From: Variovorax sp. S12S4
GTDB lineage: Bacteria; Pseudomonadota; Gammaproteobacteria; Burkholderiales; Burkholderiaceae_C
Length of the DNA stretch: 64,000 nt
Direction of reading: 5' to 3'
Assembly (NCBI RefSeq): GCF_023195515.1
Contig: NZ_JALPKR020000002.1
Span: 3,139,001 to 3,203,000 of the forward strand
Numbering within the stretch: the first letter of the stretch is position 1; every line of letters begins with the position of its first letter. Both the position numbers and the translations under genes were made by a program. Positions 18,012 to 26,813 of this stretch are shown here, piece after piece. The notes below the pieces were generated by a model. It ran no database searches. It worked only from the letters and a program-made list of their open reading frames with translations, and was not told where the DNA came from.

Positions 18012-18743
18012 TCAATGTTTGTTGCCGATGCCCAGATAGGTTTCGATGATTCGCTGGTCATGCAGCAGGTCGCCTGCGTTGCCTTCGAGCGCCACCGCTC
18101 CCATCTCGAGCACATAGGCCCGGTCGGCTACTTGCAGCGCGGCGCGTGCGTTCTGCTCCACCAGCAGCACCGAGACGCCGTGGCTGCGCAGTTGCGACAC
18201 CACGCGCAGCACCTCGCGCACCACCAGCGGTGCCAGGCCCAGCGAGGGTTCGTCCAGCATCAGCAGTCGCGGGCGCGCCATCAATGCGCGGCCGATGGCA
18301 AGCATCTGCCGCTCGCCGCCCGAGAGCGTGGAAGCCAGCTGCGGCTTGCGCTCGCGCAGGCGCGGAAAGATCTCGAACACTTCTTCCATGCGTGCACGCT
18401 GGTCGCGCTTGCCCTTGCGCCACTGGTAGAAGCCGCCGAGCAGAAGGTTGTCTTCGACCGACATGTCGCCGAACAGCTCGCGCCGCTCGGGCACCAGCGC
18501 CACGCCGCGCGCCACCATGGTCTCGACACCGGGGCGTGCGATGCGTTCGCCATGCAGCGAGAGGCTTCCGGTGGAAGGAAGCAGTCCCATCGCCGCGCAC
18601 AGCAGCGTGGTCTTGCCCGCGCCGTTGGGCCCGATGACGGTGACGATCTCGCCTTCGTTCACATGCAGGCGCACGCTGTGCACCGCCTCCACGGTACGGT
18701 AGGCAACGCAGAAGCCGTCGAGTTGAAGGAGTGGATGGCTCAT
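18012..18743 (-). CDS. livF: Branched-chain-type ABC transporter ATP-binding protein (LivF)
   Basis: 243 residues. Walker A GPNGAGKTT (38-46), signature LSGGERQ (from 140) and Walker B LLMLDEPSLGLAP (from 160). The short domain ending in IIETYLGIGNKH is LivF-like. ATG 18743 overlaps the stop of the fused permease-ATPase gene by four bases (ATGA). It energises the importer embedded between paaE and paaZ. The substrate may be phenylacetate or a related acid rather than branched-chain amino acids (inference from context). Confidence 0.9.
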   Translation of the reverse strand: MSHPLLQLDGFCVAYRTVEAVHSVRLHVNEGEIVTVIGPNGAGKTTLLCAAMGLLPSTGSLSLHGERIARPGVETMVARGVALVPERRELFGDMSVEDNLLLGGFYQWRKGKRDQRARMEEVFEIFPRLRERKPQLASTLSGGERQMLAIGRALMARPRLLMLDEPSLGLAPLVVREVLRVVSQLRSHGVSVLLVEQNARAALQVADRAYVLEMGAVALEGNAGDLLHDQRIIETYLGIGNKH

Positions 18744-20650
18744 CGTGCGTCCTCCAGCAGCTGGTCGTCGGCACCGCCCAGGTAGGCCTCGAGCACGCGC
18801 GGGTTGGCTTGCACTTCGGCCGGCGTACCGGTTGCGATCACCGTGCCGAACTCCAGCACGGTGATGCGGTCGGCAAGGTTCATCACGAATTCCATGTCAT
18901 GTTCCACCACGAGAATGCCGAGGCCTTCAGCGCGAAGTTGGCTCAGCAGCACGGAAAGTGCGCGCTTCTCCAGGTGGCGGAGGCCCGCGGCGGGCTCGTC
19001 GAGCAGCAGCACCGAAGGCTGGCCGGCCAGCGCGCGCGCAATTTCGACCACGCGCTGCTGGCCGAGCGAGAGCGATGCGGCGGGCGTATCGGCATGCGTG
19101 CCGAGGCCGCAGCGCTCGATCTGGCGGCGGGCTTCGGCCATCAGCGCGGCTTCTTCCGCGCGGTCCAGCCGAAGCATGGCGGCAAGCCATCCACGCCGGG
19201 CACGAAGGTGCGCGCCCAGTGCCACGTTCTCGACCACGCTGCGCTGCCCGAGCAGGCGCACATGCTGGAAGGTGCGGCCGAGGCCGAGCGCGGCAAACAC
19301 GCGCGAGGGCCTGGCGGCCATCGGCTGGCCGGCGAGCCGCACTTCGCCCGAACTCGGATCGTCCACGCCCGAGATCATGTTGAAGAAGGTGCTCTTGCCC
19401 GCGCCGTTCGGCCCGATCAGCGCATGGATCTCGCCCGCCTTCAGCGTCATCGAGATGTCGTTGTTGGCCACCAGGCCGCCGAATCTCTTGCTGACGTTGG
19501 TGGCTTGCAACAGCACCTCGCCCTTGGCAGGAAGGCTGCGCTGCACCAGTTTCACCGCAGCCGCCGACGGCTGCGAAGCATCGATTCCAGCACCGGCATG
19601 CGGGCGCACCCAGCGCCTTGCAATGCGCGCCAGCGTCGGCCACAGGCCATCCGCAAAGCGCTGCAGCACAAAGAGCATGAGCAGGCCGAACACGATCACC
19701 TCGAAGTTCCCGCTGCTGCCGAGCAGCGAGGGCAGCACGTCCTGTAGCTTTTCCTTCAGCAGCGTGATGAGTGCAGCGCCCAGCACCGCGCCCCACAGGT
19801 GCCCCGCACCGCCGACCACTGCCATGAACAGCAGCTCTATGCCGATGTTCAGGTTGAAAGGCGTGGGGTTGACGAAGCGCTGCAGGTGCGCATAGAGCCA
19901 GCCCGACACGGCCGCCAGCAGGGCCGCAAGCACGAAGAGCTTCACGCGGTGGCGGGCGGTGTCCACCCCCATCGACTCGGCCATGAGCCGGCCGCCCTTG
20001 AGCGCGCGAATCGCGCGGCCTTCGCGCGAATCGAGCAGGTTGTGCATGGCCCACAGCGCCAGCAGCAGCACGGCCCAGATCACCACGCCAAGCGCGCGCG
20101 GCGTGGCCAGCGAGAAGCCGGCAATCACCAGCGGCGGCACGCCGGTGATGCCTGTTTGCCCACCGAGGAAATCCATGTTGCCGAACAGGTAGTAAAGGCT
20201 GAGGCCCCAGGCAATGGTGCACAGCGGCAGGTAGTGCCCCTGCAGCTTGAGCGTGACCGCGCCGAGCGCCCATGCCAGGGCGAAGGTCAGCAGCAGGCCC
20301 AGCAGCAGCCCCGCCCATGGCAGCAGGGCCGGGCCGCCGAAGCTGCCCATCCATGCCGCCGCGGTAGGCGAGGTGCAGACCCACGCAGTCGCGTACGAGC
20401 CCACGCCCACGAATGCGGCCTGACCGAATGACGTCATGCCGCCCACGCCGGTCAGCATGACGAGGCCGACCGCGACCAATGCATAGAGCCCGATGTTGCT
20501 GAGCACCGATACCGTGAACTCCGGCAGGAAGCCCCAGGCCGCTGCGAGCAGCACGGCAAAGCCGAGCGTGAGCTGCCGCGGCGTGACCAGCGCTCGGCCG
20601 GTGGACGGCGGCGCGGCGCCAGCGGTGTTGTTGGCGGAGGTGTCGTTCAT
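18740..20650 (-). CDS. Fused Liv-type ABC transporter permease and ATPase (LivM-LivG)
   Basis: 636 residues. Residues about 25-335 are a LivM permease with eight or so helices and the motifs GGMTSFGQAAFVGVGSYATAW and KGGRLMAESMGVD. Residues about 378-636 are a LivG ATPase: Walker A GPNGAGKST (413-421), signature LSLGQQR (527-533), Walker B LLLDEPAAGL (from 548). A linker of about 45 residues joins them. The signature has SLGQ instead of the usual SGGQ, a common LivG variant. The ATG overlaps the restored livH stop by four bases. Fusion fixes a 1:1 ratio of permease and motor. Confidence 0.9.
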   Translation of the reverse strand: MNDTSANNTAGAAPPSTGRALVTPRQLTLGFAVLLAAAWGFLPEFTVSVLSNIGLYALVAVGLVMLTGVGGMTSFGQAAFVGVGSYATAWVCTSPTAAAWMGSFGGPALLPWAGLLLGLLLTFALAWALGAVTLKLQGHYLPLCTIAWGLSLYYLFGNMDFLGGQTGITGVPPLVIAGFSLATPRALGVVIWAVLLLALWAMHNLLDSREGRAIRALKGGRLMAESMGVDTARHRVKLFVLAALLAAVSGWLYAHLQRFVNPTPFNLNIGIELLFMAVVGGAGHLWGAVLGAALITLLKEKLQDVLPSLLGSSGNFEVIVFGLLMLFVLQRFADGLWPTLARIARRWVRPHAGAGIDASQPSAAAVKLVQRSLPAKGEVLLQATNVSKRFGGLVANNDISMTLKAGEIHALIGPNGAGKSTFFNMISGVDDPSSGEVRLAGQPMAARPSRVFAALGLGRTFQHVRLLGQRSVVENVALGAHLRARRGWLAAMLRLDRAEEAALMAEARRQIERCGLGTHADTPAASLSLGQQRVVEIARALAGQPSVLLLDEPAAGLRHLEKRALSVLLSQLRAEGLGILVVEHDMEFVMNLADRITVLEFGTVIATGTPAEVQANPRVLEAYLGGADDQLLEDAR

Positions 20651-21674
20651 TCCTCGTCCTCCACATGGTGGCTGTGCAGCGAGCGCCACCACAGCACCGG
20701 GATGATCAGCGTGAAGACCAGCACTTCCTTGAACGGGCTGGCCCAGAATGAAGCAAAGGCTTCGAGCTGGCCGACCAGCAGCGCGCCCCCAGCGCCAGCG
20801 GATAGCTTGCGAGCCCACCCACGATCGCGGCGACAAAGCCCTTGAGGCCGATCAGGAAGCCGGTGTCGTAGTACACCGTGGTGAGCGGCGCAATCAGCAG
20901 GCCCGAGATCGCGCCGATGAGCGCCGCGAGCGCAAAGCTCAAGTCACCCGAAAGCTCCGTCGGAATGCCCGACAGGCGAGCGCCCACGCGGTTGATGGCG
21001 GTGGCGCGCAGCGCCTTGCCGATCATCGAGCGGCCGAAGAAAAGGAACATTGCAATCACCAGCAGCAGCGTGACGCCCACCACCACCAGCGACTGCCCGC
21101 TGACCGGAATGCCGCCCACGTCGAAGCGTTCTTCAGAAAACGGCGCGGTGCGATAGCCCTCGGCGCCGAAGAAGAGCAGGCCCAGCCCCACCAGCACGCC
21201 ATGCAGCGCCACCGAGACGATCAGCAGCATCAGCACGCTGGCATCGGCCAATGGCCGGTAGGCAAGGCGATAGAGCAGCGGTCCGAGCGGCGCGATCAAC
21301 ATCAGCGTGGTGACGGCTTGGGCCGCCATCGATGTCGGCTTGAGCAGCAATACCAGTGCGGCGGCGGCCAGCGGCAACACGACGCACCACGCAACTGCCG
21401 AAGCCCAGTCGACGACCGCGCCGCGCTTCCAGCGCCAGAACTCGACCACCAGCACCATGGCCGCGAGCGCAATCAGCAGCCACAGCGTGGCCGGCACCCG
21501 GCCCGTTTGCAGCATTGCCATCGAGAGCGCCCCGAAGGCGACGAACTCACCCTGGGGAATGAAGATGACGCGCGTGACCGAGAACACCAGCACAAGAGCA
21601 AGCGCCATCAATCCGTAGACGGCACCGTTCACGATGCCGTCCTGCCCCAGCAAAAGGGCGATCTGCAGATCCAT
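20647..21674 (-). CDS. livH: Liv-type ABC transporter permease (LivH), frameshifted near its C-terminus
   Basis: Residues 1 to about 295 read as a normal LivH permease (GIVNGAVYGLMALALVLVFSV, PQGEFVAFGA, GFVAAIVGGLASYPLALG). The frame then breaks and stops at 20706. Adding one C to the plus-strand CCCCC run at 20786-20790 gives GGALLVGQLEAFASFWASPF and a proper final helix ending WWRSLHSHHVEDEE, with TGA at 20647-20649 overlapping the next ATG (ATGA). The restored length is about 342 residues. The perfect overlap with livM strongly favours the restored frame, so the break is probably a sequence error. Confidence 0.85.
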
Positions 21675-21739
21675 AGAAAACCTTTGGGCCTTGCCCGTGT
21701 GTCGAATCAGTGTCCGGCGCCTGTGTCTTCAGCTGGGAC

Positions 21740-21862
21740 TTGTATTGCTCCTTCCCCTTCCGGGGAAGGCAGGGATGGGGGCAAGCGCTTGCCTTCACAG
21801 CTGCGCGGATGTCGATGCCGTCGTGCCCCCACCCCGACCCTCCCCAGAGGGGGAGCAAGGCG
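21740..21862. repeat. GC-rich inverted repeat, family B, copy 3
   Basis: The left arm reads TTGTATTGCTCCTTCCCCTT, then CCGGGGAAGGCAGGGATGGGGG. The right arm reads GCCGTCGTGCCCCCACCCCG, then ACCCTCCCCAGAGGGGGAGC. The GTATTGCTCC and GCCGTCGTGCCCCCACCC parts are shared with copy 2. It lies in the gap between the receptor gene and livH, the usual place for a repeat that adjusts receptor-to-permease mRNA levels. Confidence 0.75.
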
Positions 21863-21870
21863 AGACGCGA

Positions 21871-23016
21871 TCAGGGCTGGTATTTCCAGGCGCCGTTTTC
21901 GATCTTGACCATGACCCGGGCGCGCTGGTCCAGGCCCAGGTGGTCGTTTGCTGTCATGTTGAACACGCCGTGCGCGCCGGCCACGTCCTTCACCTGCTCG
22001 AGCGCATCACGCAGCGCAGCGCGGAATTCGGGCGTGCCAGGCTGCGCCTTCTTCAATGCAACAGGCACTGCGGACGTCATCAACAGGCCTGCGTCCCACG
22101 CGTGCGCGCCGAAGGTCGACACGGTGTTCTTGCCGTTAGCGCCCTCATAGGCGGTCACATAGGCCATGGCCGATTTCTTCACCGGGTGGCTGGCCGGCAG
22201 CTGCTCGGCCACCAGCACCGGGCCGGCAGGCAGGAAGGTGCCTTCCACATCCTTGCCGCCGACGCGCAGGAAGTCGGCATTCGCCACGCCGTGCGTCTGG
22301 TACATCTTGCCGGTGTAGCCGCGCTCCTTGAGCGTTTTCTGCGGCAGCGCGGCCGGCGTGCCGGAGCCCGCCACCAGCACCGCGTCAGCCTTGGCGCCCA
22401 TGATCTTCAGGGCCTGTCCGGTCACGGAGGTGTCGGTGCGCGCATAGCGCTCGTTGGCCACGATCTTGAGTTTCTTCAGTTCGGCTGCCTTCGCGAACTC
22501 TTGCGACCAGCCTTCGCCGTACGCGTCGGAGAAGCCGATGAAGGCCACCGTCTTCACGCCGCTGGTGGCCATGTGCTCGGCAATGGCCAGCGACATCATG
22601 ATGTCGTTCTGCGGCGTCTTGAACACCCACTGCTTCTTGGCATCCATCGGCTCGACGATGCGGGCCGAGGCGGCAATGGAAATCATCGGCGTCTTGGCTT
22701 CGCTCACCACGTCGATCATTGCGAGCGAGTTGGGCGTGGTGGTGGAGCCCAGCACGATGTCGACCTTGTTCTCTGCGATGAGCTTGCGCGTGTTGGCCAC
22801 GGCGGCCGTGGTGTCGGAGGCGTCGTCCAGCACGATGTAGTTGATCTTCTGGCCGCCGATGGTCTTGGGCATCAGTGCGATGGTGTTCTTCTCGGGAATG
22901 CCGAGCGAGGCGGCCGGGCCGGTGGCCGAGAGCGTCACGCCGACGTTCACATCGGCCCATGCCGCGGCGGCTGTGGCGCACAGCGCGGCAATCACCAGGG
23001 GCTTGAAGAATTTCAT
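21871..23016 (-). CDS. Liv-type ABC transporter substrate-binding protein (peripla_BP_6 family)
   Basis: 381 residues. A signal peptide is visible (MKFFKPLVIAALCATAAAAWA, cleavage near residue 21), followed by VNVGVTLSATGPAASLGIPE, VLDDASDTTAAVANTRKLI and STTTPNSLAMIDVVSEAKTP, typical of LivK-like receptors. It is the first importer gene after paaE, 36 bases away, so transcription with the paa genes is likely. The receptors closest to paa operons are often assigned to aromatic acids, so phenylacetate is a reasonable ligand guess. Confidence 0.88.
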   Translation of the reverse strand: MKFFKPLVIAALCATAAAAWADVNVGVTLSATGPAASLGIPEKNTIALMPKTIGGQKINYIVLDDASDTTAAVANTRKLIAENKVDIVLGSTTTPNSLAMIDVVSEAKTPMISIAASARIVEPMDAKKQWVFKTPQNDIMMSLAIAEHMATSGVKTVAFIGFSDAYGEGWSQEFAKAAELKKLKIVANERYARTDTSVTGQALKIMGAKADAVLVAGSGTPAALPQKTLKERGYTGKMYQTHGVANADFLRVGGKDVEGTFLPAGPVLVAEQLPASHPVKKSAMAYVTAYEGANGKNTVSTFGAHAWDAGLLMTSAVPVALKKAQPGTPEFRAALRDALEQVKDVAGAHGVFNMTANDHLGLDQRARVMVKIENGAWKYQP

Positions 23017-23052
23017 TTTGGTTTGTCTCCGGGTTGAAAAATCGTTGTTGTG

Positions 23053-24147
23053 TCAGCGCTCGTCGAACGACAGGGTGACGCGTTCGGTGAGGGGGTGCGC
23101 CTGGCAGGTCAGCACGAATCCTGCGGCCACTTCATTCTTGTCGAGCGCAAAATTTCTTTCCATGCGGACTTCCCCCTCCACCAGCTTGGCGCGGCAGGTG
23201 CCGCACACGCCGGAGGTGCATGAGAAGGGCACTTCGAGGCCCGCCGCCGAGGCCGCATCGAGAATGCTCGGCTGGCCTTCGGTAAAGGCGATCTCGCGCT
23301 GCAGGCCGTCGCGCACGATGGTGATGCGCGCCTGCTTGGCATCGCCGGGCAAGGCCTCGTGCACCACTGCGCCCACCTGGCCTGCCGACGTGGCAGAGGG
23401 CAGCGCAACGCCAAAGCGCTCGATGTGGATGCGCCCCTCGGGCACGCCCGCGGCAAGCATCGCAGCCTCGGCCTCGTCGTTCATCTGGAACGGCCCGCAA
23501 ACGTAGGCATGGTCGATGCCCGCGGCGGGAACCACGGTCTGCAGAAACTCGCCGATCTTTTCGCGGTTCATCACGCCGTGGCCCAGCGGCGAATCGGTGT
23601 GCTCGTCGGAGAACACGTGGTGCAGCACCAGCCGCGTCATGTAGCGGTTCTTCAGGTCCTCGATTTCTTCCTTGAACATCGTGGATTGCAGCTGCCGGTT
23701 GCCGTAGATCAGCGTGAAGCGGCTGAGCGGCTCGCGCGCCAGCACGGTCTTCATGATCGAGAGAATCGGCGTGATGCCGCTGCCGCCCGCAATGCCGACA
23801 TGGTGGCGCGCGGCGCCGGGTTCGATGGGCACGAAGAAGCGGCCTTGCGGGGCCATCACCTGCACCGTGTCGCCGGGCTGCAGGTGCGCGTTGATCCAGT
23901 TGGAGAAAACGCCGCCGCGCACCTTGCGCACGCCGACGCGCAGCTCGCCGTCGTCGAGGCCGGCGCAGATCGAATACGAACGGCGCAGGTCCTGCCCGTC
24001 GATGTCGCGGCGCAGCGTGAGGTACTGGCCCTGGGTAAAGCCGAAGGTTTCCCGCAGGTCGGCCGGTACTTCGAACGAGACGATGACGGCCTCGGCGGTG
24101 TCAGGCTCGATCGCCTTCACGCGCAGCGGGTGGAAGAGGGTGCTCAT
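23053..24147 (-). CDS. paaE: Phenylacetyl-CoA epoxidase reductase subunit
   Basis: 364 residues. An FAD domain (LRRSYSICAG) and NAD domain (GIAGGSGITPILSIMKTVL) are followed by a plant-type 2Fe-2S ferredoxin domain with CTSGVCGTC and a distal cysteine in VLTCQAHP. PaaE passes electrons from NADPH to the PaaA di-iron site during epoxidation of phenylacetyl-CoA. ATG 24147 is chosen from the family N-terminus MSTLFHPLRVK; the frame is open further upstream but overlaps paaD. It lies 7 bases after paaD. Confidence 0.95.
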   Translation of the reverse strand: MSTLFHPLRVKAIEPDTAEAVIVSFEVPADLRETFGFTQGQYLTLRRDIDGQDLRRSYSICAGLDDGELRVGVRKVRGGVFSNWINAHLQPGDTVQVMAPQGRFFVPIEPGAARHHVGIAGGSGITPILSIMKTVLAREPLSRFTLIYGNRQLQSTMFKEEIEDLKNRYMTRLVLHHVFSDEHTDSPLGHGVMNREKIGEFLQTVVPAAGIDHAYVCGPFQMNDEAEAAMLAAGVPEGRIHIERFGVALPSATSAGQVGAVVHEALPGDAKQARITIVRDGLQREIAFTEGQPSILDAASAAGLEVPFSCTSGVCGTCRAKLVEGEVRMERNFALDKNEVAAGFVLTCQAHPLTERVTLSFDER

Positions 24148-24154
24148 CGCTTTG

Positions 24155-24682
24155 TCAGATCGGCTTGAAATGTTCGAAGGGTTCGCGGCAGGCCAGGCAG
24201 CGGTAGAGCGCCTTGCATGCGGTGGAGCCGAAGGCGGAAAGGCGTTCGGTGCGTTCGCTCGCGCAGCGGGGACAGGCGATGCGTTCGCCGCCGGCCATGC
24301 GGCCGAAAAGGCGGATGGGCATTGCCGTGTTGGCCGCGGCTTCCGGCGTGAGATGCGCGGGCGGTGCGATGCCGTAGGCCTTGAGCTTGGCGCGGCCTTC
24401 GCCGCTGATCCAGTCGCTGCTCCAGGCGGGTGCACGGCGCAGCGTGGCGCGTGCGCGGCCGAGGCCTGCCTGTTCGATGGCGGCGAGCACGTCGTGCTCG
24501 ATGGCTTCTGTGGCGGGGCAGCCGGAGTAGGTGGGCGTGAGCACGATCTCCAGACCGTCGTCATGCTCGATCACCTCGCGCACGATGCCGAGGTCGCAGA
24601 CGGACACGGTCGGCACTTCGGGGTCGAGCACCGTATGGAGCACGGCCCACGCCGCATCGACGCGCGATGCGACGGCGTTCAC
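24155..24682 (-). CDS. paaD: Phenylacetyl-CoA epoxidase assembly/maturation protein PaaD
   Basis: 175 residues. The N-terminal MIP18/DUF59 domain is DPEVPTVSVCDLGIVREV with TPTYSGCPATEAIEHDVLAAI. The C-terminal zinc-ribbon region has CPRC and CLAC pairs. PaaD is thought to help Fe-S or di-iron maturation of the epoxidase. GTG 24682 overlaps the paaC stop by four bases (GTGA); GTG 24685 is one codon earlier and equally possible. An upstream extension in this frame has no family similarity. Confidence 0.93.
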   Translation of the reverse strand: MNAVASRVDAAWAVLHTVLDPEVPTVSVCDLGIVREVIEHDDGLEIVLTPTYSGCPATEAIEHDVLAAIEQAGLGRARATLRRAPAWSSDWISGEGRAKLKAYGIAPPAHLTPEAAANTAMPIRLFGRMAGGERIACPRCASERTERLSAFGSTACKALYRCLACREPFEHFKPI

Positions 24683-25458
24683 CACACGCCTCCCGGGTAA
24701 GAGCGCTGCAGGTGCTGCATCTCGGCGAGGATGTAGCCCATGTGCTCGCTGTGCACGCCCTGTTTGCCGGTGCTTCGAAAGGCAGCTTCCTGCGGCATTG
24801 CGAGACCGGCGGCGTCGAGCACCTGCTGCATCTCGGCGAGCCACGGCTCGCGCAATTCGCTCCACGCCGGGCCTAGGCCGGTAGCACTGGCTGCTTCATC
24901 CACCGCGTCGCTCTCGAACAGCTCGGGCATGTAGAGCCAGAGTTGCTTCAGCGCCTTTTCCGTACGGCGGCGCGATTCATCGGTGCCATCGCCGAGACGA
25001 ACGACCCAGTCGCCCGAATGCTGCTGGTGATAGCGCGCCTCCTTCACGGCCTTGCCGGCGATGGCGGCCACCTCGGCATCGCTCGAAGCGGCAAGGCGTT
25101 GCCACAGCAGCTTGAGCAGCGTGGCCACCATGGTGTTGCGCACCACGGCAAAGGCGAAGTCGCCGCGCGGAAGCTCGACCAGCGTGAGGTTGAAGTAGTC
25201 GCGTTCGTCGCGCAGGTAGGCAAGCTGGTCTTCGTCGTGTTCTCGGCCTTGGCCTTCGAGCTTGCCGGCATGGGTAAGCAGTGCGCGCGCCTGGCCGACC
25301 AAGTCGAGCGCAATGTTGGCCATGGCAATGTCTTCTTCCAGCACCGGCGCATGGCCGCACCATTCGCCCAGGCGCTGCGCGAGCACCAGGCAGGTGTCGC
25401 CGATGCGCAGCAGGTATTGCACCGTGGGGGTGCGGTTCAGTTCGATAGAGGCTTGCAT
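24679..25458 (-). CDS. paaC: Phenylacetyl-CoA epoxidase structural subunit PaaC
   Basis: 259 residues. A ferritin-like helical protein with YLLRIGDTCLVLAQRLGEWCGHAPVLEEDIAMANIALDLVGQAR at the start and HMGYILAEMQHLQRSYPG at the end, as in PaaC. It pairs with PaaA but has no full di-iron site; it stabilises the catalytic subunit and helps bind CoA. It follows paaB by 9 bases and is coupled to paaD. Confidence 0.95.
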   Translation of the reverse strand: MQASIELNRTPTVQYLLRIGDTCLVLAQRLGEWCGHAPVLEEDIAMANIALDLVGQARALLTHAGKLEGQGREHDEDQLAYLRDERDYFNLTLVELPRGDFAFAVVRNTMVATLLKLLWQRLAASSDAEVAAIAGKAVKEARYHQQHSGDWVVRLGDGTDESRRRTEKALKQLWLYMPELFESDAVDEAASATGLGPAWSELREPWLAEMQQVLDAAGLAMPQEAAFRSTGKQGVHSEHMGYILAEMQHLQRSYPGGVW

Positions 25459-25467
25459 GCGATCCGC

Positions 25468-25764
25468 CTACATGTGGTCCACGGACTTGGGCAACGCATA
25501 GAAGGTCGGGTGCCGATACACCTTGTCCTCCGCCGGATCGAAGAACATGTCCTTGTCCCCTGGGTCGCTCGCCACGATCTGGTCCGAGCGCACCACCCAG
25601 ATGCTGCTTCCTTCCTGCCGGCGCGTGTACACGTCGCGTGCCAGCTGGATCGCCATCTTCGGATCGGCTGCGTGCAGGCTGCCGCAATGCTTGTGGTCGA
25701 GTCCGGCCTTGCTGCGCACGAACACCTCCCACAGGGGCCACTCTTGTTTCTGTTCGGCGCTCAT
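25468..25764 (-). CDS. paaB: Phenylacetyl-CoA epoxidase subunit PaaB
   Basis: 98 residues, normal PaaB length. [24 protein letters not shown] and the C-terminal [19 protein letters not shown] are hallmark PaaB sequences. PaaB bridges PaaAC units in the epoxidase complex. ATG 25764 overlaps the paaA stop (ATGA). The frame is open upstream but inside paaA. Confidence 0.95.
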   Translation of the reverse strand: MSAEQKQEWPLWEVFVRSKAGLDHKHCGSLHAADPKMAIQLARDVYTRRQEGSSIWVVRSDQIVASDPGDKDMFFDPAEDKVYRHPTFYALPKSVDHM

Positions 25765-26774
25765 GCGGCCTCCTTCATGGGTTGCTTGTTGGCATGCGCC
25801 ATGGCGGCTTCGCGCACCCAGGCGCCGTCTTCCCAGGCATCGACGCGGGCCTGCAGGCGCTCGCGGTTGCAGGGGCCATCGCCGCCCACCACGCGCCAGA
25901 ACTCGCTCCAGTCGATCGTGCCGAAGTCGTGCGCCTGGCGCTCTTCGTTCCACTTCAGATCGGGGTCGGGCAGGGTCACGCCAAGGATGCGCGCCTGCTC
26001 CACGGTGGCGTCGATGAACTTCTGGCGGAGTTCGTCGTTGCTGAAACGCTTGATGCCCCAGCGCATCGATTGCGCGGAGTTGGGCGACTGGTCGTCCGGC
26101 GGGCCGAACATCATGATCGAAGGCCACCACCAGCGGTTGACCGCGTCCTGCACCATCGCTTTTTGCGCCTCGGTGCCGCGCGTCATCATGGTGAGCAACG
26201 CTTCGTAGCCCTGCCGCTGGTGAAAGCTCTCCTCGCGGCAGATGCGCACCATGGCGCGTGCATACGGCGCATACGAACAGCGGCAGATAGGCACCTGGTT
26301 CATGATGGCCGCGCCGTCGACCAGCCAGCCGATGGTGCCCATGTCGGCCCAGGTGAGCGTGGGGTAGTTGAAGATCGAGCTGTACTTGGCCTTGCCGCTG
26401 TGCAGCGCATCGAACATCTGGTCGCGCGAGGTGCCCAGCGTTTCGGCGGCGGCGTACAGGTAGAGGCCGTGGCCGCCTTCGTCCTGCACCTTGGCCAGCA
26501 GGATGGCCTTGCGCTTGAGAGTAGGTGCGCGGCCGATCCAGTTGCCTTCGGGCAGCATGCCCACGATTTCGGAGTGCGCGTGCTGGCTGATCTGCCGTAC
26601 CAGCGTCTTGCGGTAGTGCTCGGGCATCCAGTCTTTTGCCTCGATGAAGTCGCCGGCATCGATGCGCTCATCGAAGCGTTCTTCGAGCCGCATTTCGTCG
26701 GCAGAGCGCACGGCCTTTTTCTTGCCGTCGTCGCCTGAGTCCTTGCCCATGGTGTCCATTGCCTGGGTGTACAT
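25761..26774 (-). CDS. paaA: Phenylacetyl-CoA epoxidase catalytic subunit PaaA
   Basis: 337 residues. A di-iron ferritin-like oxygenase subunit: [19 protein letters not shown] and [15 protein letters not shown] carry the Glu and His ligands, and [14 protein letters not shown] is characteristic. It inserts one oxygen atom into the ring of phenylacetyl-CoA to form the 1,2-epoxide. It is separated from paaK by 39 bases and coupled to paaB. The N-terminal lysine/aspartate-rich extension ([15 protein letters not shown]) is somewhat longer than in E. coli. Confidence 0.96.
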   Translation of the reverse strand: MYTQAMDTMGKDSGDDGKKKAVRSADEMRLEERFDERIDAGDFIEAKDWMPEHYRKTLVRQISQHAHSEIVGMLPEGNWIGRAPTLKRKAILLAKVQDEGGHGLYLYAAAETLGTSRDQMFDALHSGKAKYSSIFNYPTLTWADMGTIGWLVDGAAIMNQVPICRCSYAPYARAMVRICREESFHQRQGYEALLTMMTRGTEAQKAMVQDAVNRWWWPSIMMFGPPDDQSPNSAQSMRWGIKRFSNDELRQKFIDATVEQARILGVTLPDPDLKWNEERQAHDFGTIDWSEFWRVVGGDGPCNRERLQARVDAWEDGAWVREAAMAHANKQPMKEAA

Positions 26775-26813
26775 GTGCGTGTCCTTTGCAAAGAGAATGG
26801 AAACGGCGCGCGT

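Noticed and set aside
5944..21862. CRISPR-like repeats
   Set aside because: The copies are single, kilobases apart, palindromic and without regular spacers or cas genes.
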